Translations under genes and position numbers: made by a program
The notes under the pieces: generated by a model
The model's input: only the letters and a program-made list of their open reading frames with translations
Told to the model about the DNA's origin: nothing
Database searches by the model: none
Assembly (NCBI GenBank): GCA_002205965.3
Contig: NADL03000752.1
Span: 62,001-126,000, forward strand
Origin: Kappaphycus alvarezii
Lineage: Eukaryota > Rhodophyta > Florideophyceae > Gigartinales > Solieriaceae
Direction of reading: 5' to 3'
DNA length: 64,000 bases
Shown: in pieces, positions 58,450 to 64,000 of the stretch
How the letters are laid out: the number at the start of each line of letters is the position of its first letter
Position numbering within the stretch: the first letter of the stretch is position 1

Positions 58450-58640
58450 TTGAAATCCGTTACCGCCAGGGGCATAATCCACACCTCACTCCATGCCGGA
58501 AAAATTATCGCCAGGGTTTTTCCGTTGCCCGTCGCTCCGTTGACGCAGACGGGCCATTCGTTTTGCACATCAAAGCCGTCGCACATTTCACTCCCCCCAA
58601 AACCTCGATTGTACCCCCAAATTTATGACACCACACCGGT
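58450..58640 (-). pseudogene. P-loop (helicase-like) fragment
   Basis: The minus strand reads PVCVNGATGNGKTLAIIFPA (58550-58490) followed by VWIMPLAVTDFKRV and a stop at about 58449. GATGNGKT is a Walker A motif. The following FPA..., then a hydrophobic strand VxxMPL, resembles motifs I and Ia of RecQ/DEAD-type helicases (TGxGKSLxxxLPA ... VVxPL). No helicase motif II or later motif follows, so this is a fragment, a broken gene, or coincidence. No confident N-terminus. Confidence 0.4.
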
Positions 58641-59505
58641 TATCCATTAAAGTGCACTGGCAGCAGGTCAAAACCCAATTCATTTTTAAGCTGAAAAGCT
58701 CTCAGCCATGTGCCGTGGAATACTGTATTCAAGATAAAAGTTACAAAGTTTTGAGTAGACTGCTCGTGATAGCCTTTCGGAAGACAAAGATGTAGTTTGC
58801 AATGGTTTGTTTTTTCTATATTTTAACGACGATTAAGACGCATGAAAAGCGGCTTCCAAAGCAGCTCATGGTAGAGATGGAAGCTCTATCTCGCCGATTG
58901 ATGAGAGTACTCGTTGACTTTTCCCGACGCACCATACTCGCAATGAGCACAATGGCTTGAACCAAAAAATAACAGCGTTTCCCTCCCTTTTTTCCATCGC
59001 GGTCCTCGTGTAACAATTCAACCGTAAGAAAACAGTGCTTTTGCCAGGTAGTTTTACGCAACGGTACAACACAGCTGCTCTTGCTCTACCAATTCTGCCA
59101 TCCACCGCAGACCCCGTAATACCAGACGTCTTTCTGTTCATTTAGAATCCAAAAAATGGCCAAATTAACGTCTTCAAAGCCAAAAAGGTACCTAAAGCGA
59201 CATAAACAGACCACCAGTCTGCGTTCATCAAAGTTGTCTGCAGTCGCACTCCTGGCCATCCCATCGTCTCCTCTATTAGACAAGATGAGATGGCGGGAAA
59301 AAAATATTAGCGTAGACTGCCGCATAAACCAACGCACAGTCCTCTTCAGAACCCCTGTCCTATTCACAACTTTGCAAACCCAACACACTTAACAACAGAT
59401 CAAAAGTTTCATGGTTAACCCGAACCCATCCCCGTCATGTCCCCATTGAAAAAAATAAGTGGATAGCCAGGCGTTTTTCCCAAGCCAAGCTGCATTTACT
59501 GCGGC
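58641..59505. other. Intergenic; small basic ORF possible
   Basis: A 78-codon plus-strand ORF with true ATG at 59156-59392 (MAKLTSSKPKRYLKRHKQ...) is basic at its N-terminus but has no recognised domain; the opposite strand is also open (59388-59086). I see nothing else. MYB transcripts from the minus strand would end near here. Confidence 0.3.
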
Positions 59506-60359
59506 CTACACAGCCTCAACACACTGCACCTTCCTCCTCCCCCCACTCTCGCGGTCCACGGCTTCAATCTTCCTCTTGACGCCTTTCCCTTCGGAGCCTC
59601 TGGCCTGACTTGCCAATTCCGAAATCTGCCTACGAATCGTTGTATTAAATCGATTCTTGGTAGCATTATCCGTTCTTCCCTTCAACAACTTTGCAATCTC
59701 GGACCATCGATTTCCCAACCTGGCATGAGCCTCCATGACAATGCGATCCTCCTCTGGTGTCCATGCTCGTTTTGCCAGATCTGGAGAGAGTTGATTAAGC
59801 CATCGTTCCCTGGCTTGCTTTCCAGTGCGACCTGGAATATGCGATGCGATGACAGACCACCGTCGTGGTCCCATACGTGAGACAAGGTCCGTAAGGATCT
59901 TGTCCTCCTCCGGACGCCATGGACCCTTTACTTTGCGCTGTGGGAGGTGTGCGGTGGAGTGTGGGGTGTGAGGATGCGGTGTGTGCGTAGGTGGATAGGA
60001 ATAGGTGGGGGGTGGTTGCGGGTGAGTGGAATGTGAAAGCGGAGGATCAAACGGGAAGGGGAGGAGATGTTGAGGTGTCAAGGGGATCGGGAGTGGCGGG
60101 TTTGTGTACGGGAGTGCGGAATAGGCGAGGATTGGTTGGGGTGGGACAAAGTGGGCGGGGGGAGGGAGATAGACTGGGAGGGTGGGAGGGGTTGGGCGGT
60201 GAGGGGGCGGGGGAGGGGGATTGGAGTGAGGAGAGAGAGTGTTTTCGGCGGCGAGACATAAAAGGTGCAGCGCGGCATCTTTTGGAGGGGAACGAAGTGG
60301 GGGGTGACGGGAGACCCGAGTTGGGAAAGAAATGTGGGTTGGGTTGGAGGGGTGGACAT
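59506..60359 (-). CDS. MYB-3R-like transcription factor (two MYB repeats)
   Basis: Sequence-specific DNA-binding protein, nuclear by inference. The frame ending at 59506 has a Pro/His/Thr-rich N-terminal region and then two MYB repeats. Repeat 1 is at 59928-59773 (GPWRPEEDKIL, GPRRWSVIASHIPGRTGKQA, RERWLNQL; three Trp). Repeat 2 is at 59772-59629 (AWTPEEDRIVMEAHARLGNR, WSEIAKLLKGRTDNATKNRF; the third Trp is Phe). GKQxRERWxNQL and AHxxLGNRW are hallmarks of R2 and R3 of animal and plant 3R-MYBs. A basic tail (KGVKRKIE, GGRRKVQ) may be a nuclear signal. The MYB frame is open to about 60570 but has no ATG before the repeats. An ATG at 60359 in an adjacent frame would join after a one-base change in a C-run, or an intron may intervene. 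Confidence 0.85.
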
Positions 60360-61347
60360 TTTGTGTTGGGTTTGTTGTTTTTTGGGATTTGTTGTTGGTG
60401 GGGAAAGGTAAACGATGGGAGTGTTTTACGAGATGGGGGGGGGGGGATGGAGAGTGGGTGGGAGTTGTGATATGTGATGGGGAGATGAGAAGAAGAGAGA
60501 GGGAGGAGGGACAGGTTGAGGGGGTGGAGGAGGCAGTTTGAAGTGCAGGACGTTGGGCGGGGGGGGCTTTTTATGTTTATCTAGTGGCGGTAAGGCGGGG
60601 GATAGAGAAGGGCAAAGTGCGGAAGGGAAAGGGGGTACAGTATTGGTACTGTTTTTTTTTTTTTTTTTGGTTGGAATTGAAAATTTTAATTTGCCAAGGG
60701 TACAAATACGAATGTGTTTTGTTTTTGCAGGGAAAAAAAGTTGCCAAGAGTGATCCGATCGGGGCGGAGTGACAAAAGTTGGTTTGTTCCAGTGGGAGAT
60801 TGGGGGAGATTTTATGGGCGGGGGCAATCTATGGGCGATGTGCAAAAATTTGCACAATGAGGCGTCCGCTAGTGTGCGATTTGTCACGAGCTGCGCTGCC
60901 TAGGCAGTATGTGATTGGAGGAAGGGATTTGCAGCAAGTGGTGGTGCATGAGTCGAAAGGCTTTTGTGTTGTTTTCAACGGGGGCGCATTTATCTCCCAC
61001 TCAACCTCAGCATTGGTTGTGAGGGTTTTGGTGGTCGTTGGCGGTTGTTTTATCTGGCCACCTGCCCTATCCTTGATCCTTGTTTTAATTTTTCTTTAAC
61101 AGACAAAACCCTATCTCCACTCGAGCAACAATCTTATATCCTATTGCTGTTTACACTGTAAAGCTGCTGCCACTTCGTTGGCGACCACAAATGGCCAATG
61201 AGGAATTGTTGAAACTGCCTCCTTTTGCCGTTGGCAAAAATATATAGCATAAGTCAGTTTCAGTCCGATATTGCAAAAGGCCCCGCATTGGCCCAAACCT
61301 AAGTGTTCCCAGGACTGGCTAATTTCTTCTCATCGAGCATGTTAGCA

Positions 61348-61378
61348 ATGGGGGAATTTTTGGGGTGCTTTACTGATT
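61348..61378 (-). repeat. Non-LTR 3'-terminus motif, isolated copy
   Basis: The minus strand reads AGCACCCCAAAAATTCCCCC, similar to the 3' ends at 31541, 53737 and 56682. It lies in the presumed upstream region of the trypsin gene. Confidence 0.4.
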
Positions 61379-61634
61379 AGGAATGCAGGACGTCTGCAGG
61401 CCATGTGCCCATCATGCCAAAGGCAATCTCCCGCTTTGATAAAGTTACAGTTAACTGTACTGTACAGTACACTAGTACAGTACAAAGACAAATTCGTTTC
61501 CTGTACTGTTCTGTACTGTATCTACAGTACTGTTACAACTCCTAGAGGCAAGTCCAGTTTGGTACAGTTGCTGTTACCTGCACAGAGGCCCACCAATCGC
61601 TACCAAAGTCAAAGCGCCCATCCATCGTCCGCAA

Positions 61635-61702
61635 GCCCCAGCCCCAGCCCCAGCCCCAGCCCCAGTCCCAGTCCCAGCCCCAGTTACAGTCCCAGTCCCA
61701 GT
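61635..61702. repeat. Hexamer tandem repeat (CCCAGC/CCCAGT)
   Basis: About eleven units of CCCAGY, the last ones imperfect. In one plus frame it encodes a Ser-Pro repeat. It lies just upstream of the trypsin signal peptide and outside the conserved protein. Confidence 0.9.
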
Positions 61703-61849
61703 TCTTCGTCACGGAAACCAACTGTTCTGCTATCCAACCTCCGCGGTTCCCACTCCCCCCTTCATGTACCCTTCCCAATTTCCTTACCCACGCACAATGT
61801 CACACTTCACCTCCTATCCGCCCCTTCGTCCCCTCCCTTCCCTCCCCTC

Positions 61850-62718
61850 ATGCCTCCCTTCCCCCTTTCCCCTTCCTCTGCCTCTTCCTTTTCTCCATTA
61901 CCCCCCAAACCCAAGCCTCCAACCCTCGCATCGTCGGCGGTCACACAGCACCCAATCGTCTCTCCAAACACCTCGCCCTTCTTCATCTCACCTTTACCTC
62001 TTCCCAAACCGCCCGTTGCACCGCCACAACTCTCGCACCCCGCCATCTCGTCTCCGCCGCACACTGCTTTCAGTCGCGTTCCCTCCTAGGTCAACTAGAT
62101 ACTGCCCGCTCTTATGCACTCATTGCCGAACGCAACCCACGTGCCACATTCAACAATACAAAGTATCCCGCCATCTTGATCCAATCCGTCCATATTCACA
62201 AACGCTTTCGCAGAGGCACGAATGACTTTCGTTTCGATGTCGCTGTTATCCAACTTGAACGTCCTATCCCATCCCGATGGTACCATCCAATAACCATCGT
62301 TCCCCCCCCGCCCTCCTTCACCCTCGTGCTTGCACTCGGCTATGGTCGAACTTCAGAGATAACCCCGATTCCCAACCGCGTTCAAAGTGCTAAAGTTAGA
62401 ATTCGTGATGTCGACGCATGTGCAGGTCAGGAGAGGAACCGAATTGCAAAGTTTTTACAAAAGGATACCATGGTATGTGCCGTGGCTAGAGGATGGCCGC
62501 ATGTCGGAGACACGGATACATGTTATGGTGACTCTGGGGGTCCTTTGTTTCTGCAAAACACCCAACCGGGAACGCAATTTGCAATTACAAGCTTCTCCAC
62601 CGGCAGGTGTGGCGAACCTGGCGGCAGAGCGTATTACGGAAAGTTGGCCAGGTTCAAGAGGGGCTTGCGTAAGGTCGTCAATGGCAAAGGGAGAGGCGCT
62701 TGGAAGAAGATTGCCTAA
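61850..62718 (+). CDS. Secreted trypsin-like serine protease (S1A)
   Basis: Chymotrypsin-fold endopeptidase. In the frame ending at 62718: a hydrophobic signal-like segment FPFLCLFLFSI (61867-61899), activation site RIVGG (61927-61941), catalytic His in LVSAAHC (62062), Asp in FRFDVAVIQL (62236) and Ser in CYGDSGGPLF (62533). Asp six residues before Ser (62515) predicts cleavage after Lys/Arg. Cys pairs C42-C58, C168-C182 and C191-C220 are present. The C-terminal YYGKLARFKRGL matches the family's closing helix. Length after RIVGG, about 264 residues, is slightly long. The protease frame has no ATG before the signal; an ATG at 61850 is one base out of frame across a five-C run (61861-61865), so a missing C or a recent frameshift is suspected. 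Likely secreted. Confidence 0.88.
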
Positions 62719-63078
62719 ATGGAAAGAAAAGAGGGCAAGGGGAGCTCGCGGTCTTTTGCCCAGCGTCATGGCGATGGCGAAGAGGTACCGAGTGGATTCT
62801 AATTGTAACCGACGCGTTCTTGTAGATATGATTCGCGAGGAAATGCTGATGTCCCATCGCTTGACGTGCCGCACTGTAAACCTCCCCCGCATGGGGAAAC
62901 TGCTGCATGCTGGCTAAAGTTAATTCAATGGACGACTTGCAGCGGCTGTATTCATGCTGTGTGTGTAATTCTCTCTGCAGAGGACAAGGCTTCCTATGCC
63001 ATGGCTGATTTCACTGCTCTTCCCCCATCGCCCTCGTTTAAGCTTGCAATTCTATATCAACCACCGTGCTCCTCTTCC
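62719..63078. other. Short intergenic region between convergent genes
   Basis: 3' flank shared by the trypsin gene (plus) and the membrane-protein gene (minus). No terminator or poly(A) signal was identified with confidence. Confidence 0.4.
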
Positions 63079-64000
63079 TTAATCATTACGTAATACCAAC
63101 CGCGCGAAAAGAGCCTGCGCCTGCTCCGGCAACCTTGACACTCTTCCGTCTGCCCGACTTCCCCCTACATGCCTACGATACTGCAACCCGACATCAATGA
63201 AGCAAACTACCAACAACCCCATTCCCACCACGTACACCAGAAAAGTGAGCATATGCAACACCGATATCCCCGCTTGCTCCGTATCCGCCCCTTCACCCGT
63301 TTCACTCTCGTCTCCAAATTCCAAAATCTCCCTCGCCTTCACTCCAAGTTTTCCCACCATCTCATCCACTCTCCTCGCCGCTTCCTCGCTTCCCCTGCCC
63401 CCGTTAGATAATATGCTCCTCCCGAGCCTGCCATTCAGCCGACTCCCCCCCCGGCGTTCCTCCGCAGCAACTTGACTAGACATTCGTAACTTCCGCTGAT
63501 CCCAAAATCAGCATTTCGACATCGCACTGATCCGCGATACACCCTAGCCGCAATCCTCCCCTCGCCTCCAAGTTTTGCCACACGTACAATCTTGTCCGCT
63601 ACACGAGAAACACACAGTAGTTTCCGCGTCACGCTGTCCTCATGCACCGTTTCGCATGTGCAAAGCAGTTTTCCAATTCCAGATGTCCCAAACTTTTTCT
63701 GACACCCCATCTGCGCCTTTAGAAACTCGTATTCATCCTCCTCTCGATTCGTCCCCCAGTGCGCACCCGCTTTTCCATCCCTACCGCTAGTTGCCTTTAC
63801 TACTGTCCGCGACACCGTTTCGCCATCCCCCTCTGCACCCCCGACCTCCGCTTGCAAGGGCACCACAATCTCATACCCGGGAATTTCCCCATTCGTTGGC
63901 CGCAGATAAATTTCTTCTACATCCACCCGTGCCTTTTGGATCGGAAAGTGATACTCTGTTCCAATCCCCGCCGTTTCCTCCGACACCCGACTCGAATTCT
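63079..64000 (-). CDS. Hypothetical single-pass membrane protein, N-terminus outside window
   Basis: Open from the right window edge on the minus strand (...GIGTEYHFPIQKARVDVEEI...) to a stop at 63435. A second frame then carries on from within the overlap at 63483 to a stop at 63079. The join falls at a run of eight C (63445-63452): one additional base would make it a single protein. The N-terminal part has several Cys and a beta-rich, soluble look. The C-terminal part is charged, then a strong transmembrane helix (VLHMLTFLVYVVGMGLLVVC, near 63250-63190), then a short basic tail. I do not recognise the family. It could be a type I membrane protein with an intact frame in the real genome. Confidence 0.5.

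Larger units (their letters stand above)
60360..61849. other. Intergenic with homopolymers; upstream region of MYB and trypsin genes
   Basis: A G12 run (60435-60446) and a T17 run (60652-60668) lie upstream of the divergent MYB and trypsin genes. A plus-strand frame at 60779-61099 with hydrophobic C-terminus has no recognised motif. GTAC palindromes recur at 61455-61545 (for example CTGTACAGTAC). No promoter motif was assigned. Confidence 0.4.

Noticed and set aside
59991-60470. 159-codon Gly-rich plus-strand frame
   Set aside because: Antisense shadow of the Pro-rich N-terminal region of the MYB gene.
60652-60668. T17 run as a retrotransposon poly(A) tail
   Set aside because: No element sequence or target duplication could be found beside it.

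Overview
The window looks like eukaryotic nuclear DNA from a compact-gene, transposon-rich genome. A red alga (Chondrus-type florideophyte) is my best guess. The support is a 3R-type MYB gene and a trypsin gene with little room for introns, a chromodomain Ty3/gypsy element, and numerous DNA-transposon and non-LTR relics. There are no prokaryotic operons, and I recognise no tRNA, rRNA or CRISPR. The taxon is an inference; no gene here is diagnostic on its own. All identity and composition statements are estimates made by eye.

Layout. 1-10 kb is a graveyard of cut-and-paste transposons: two pogo/jerky-like transposases, a Harbinger-like (DDE_4) transposase, and a second Harbinger element with its transposase facing a Myb/SANT-like partner ORF. 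All carry stops and frameshifts. 10-14.6 kb is AT-rich with no recognisable gene. 14.6-23 kb is a 1.07-kb inverted repeat whose arms flank about 6.2 kb. Inside lies a 4.0-kb unit (copy A), repeated almost identically in direct orientation at 26.0-30.1 kb (copy B). The unit carries a small candidate secreted-protein ORF and two fragments of a non-LTR retrotransposon ORF tail. Further fragments of such tails lie at 21.5, 30.3, 31.4, 31.6, 43.8/53.6 and 54 kb. 31.7-43.7 kb is a 12-kb AT-rich block with no supported gene; it holds one MITE-like element and a striking perfect hairpin.

43.87-53.50 kb is a full-length chromovirus on the minus strand. It has TG...CA LTRs, a perfect 5-bp target duplication, gag with a CCHC knuckle, aspartic protease, RT, RNase H, integrase and a chromodomain, all damaged by frameshifts or stops. 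Between the chromodomain and the 3' LTR it carries a long extra ORF on the opposite strand. It landed inside a non-LTR ORF tail: removing it with one target copy rejoins that tail in frame.

54-64 kb is the gene-bearing flank: a helicase-like P-loop fragment, a MYB-3R-like transcription factor, a secreted S1A trypsin, and a partial single-pass membrane protein running off the right end. In each of the last three, the expected reading frame is offset by a single base near a C/G homopolymer. This suggests sequence error or very recent decay rather than old pseudogenes.
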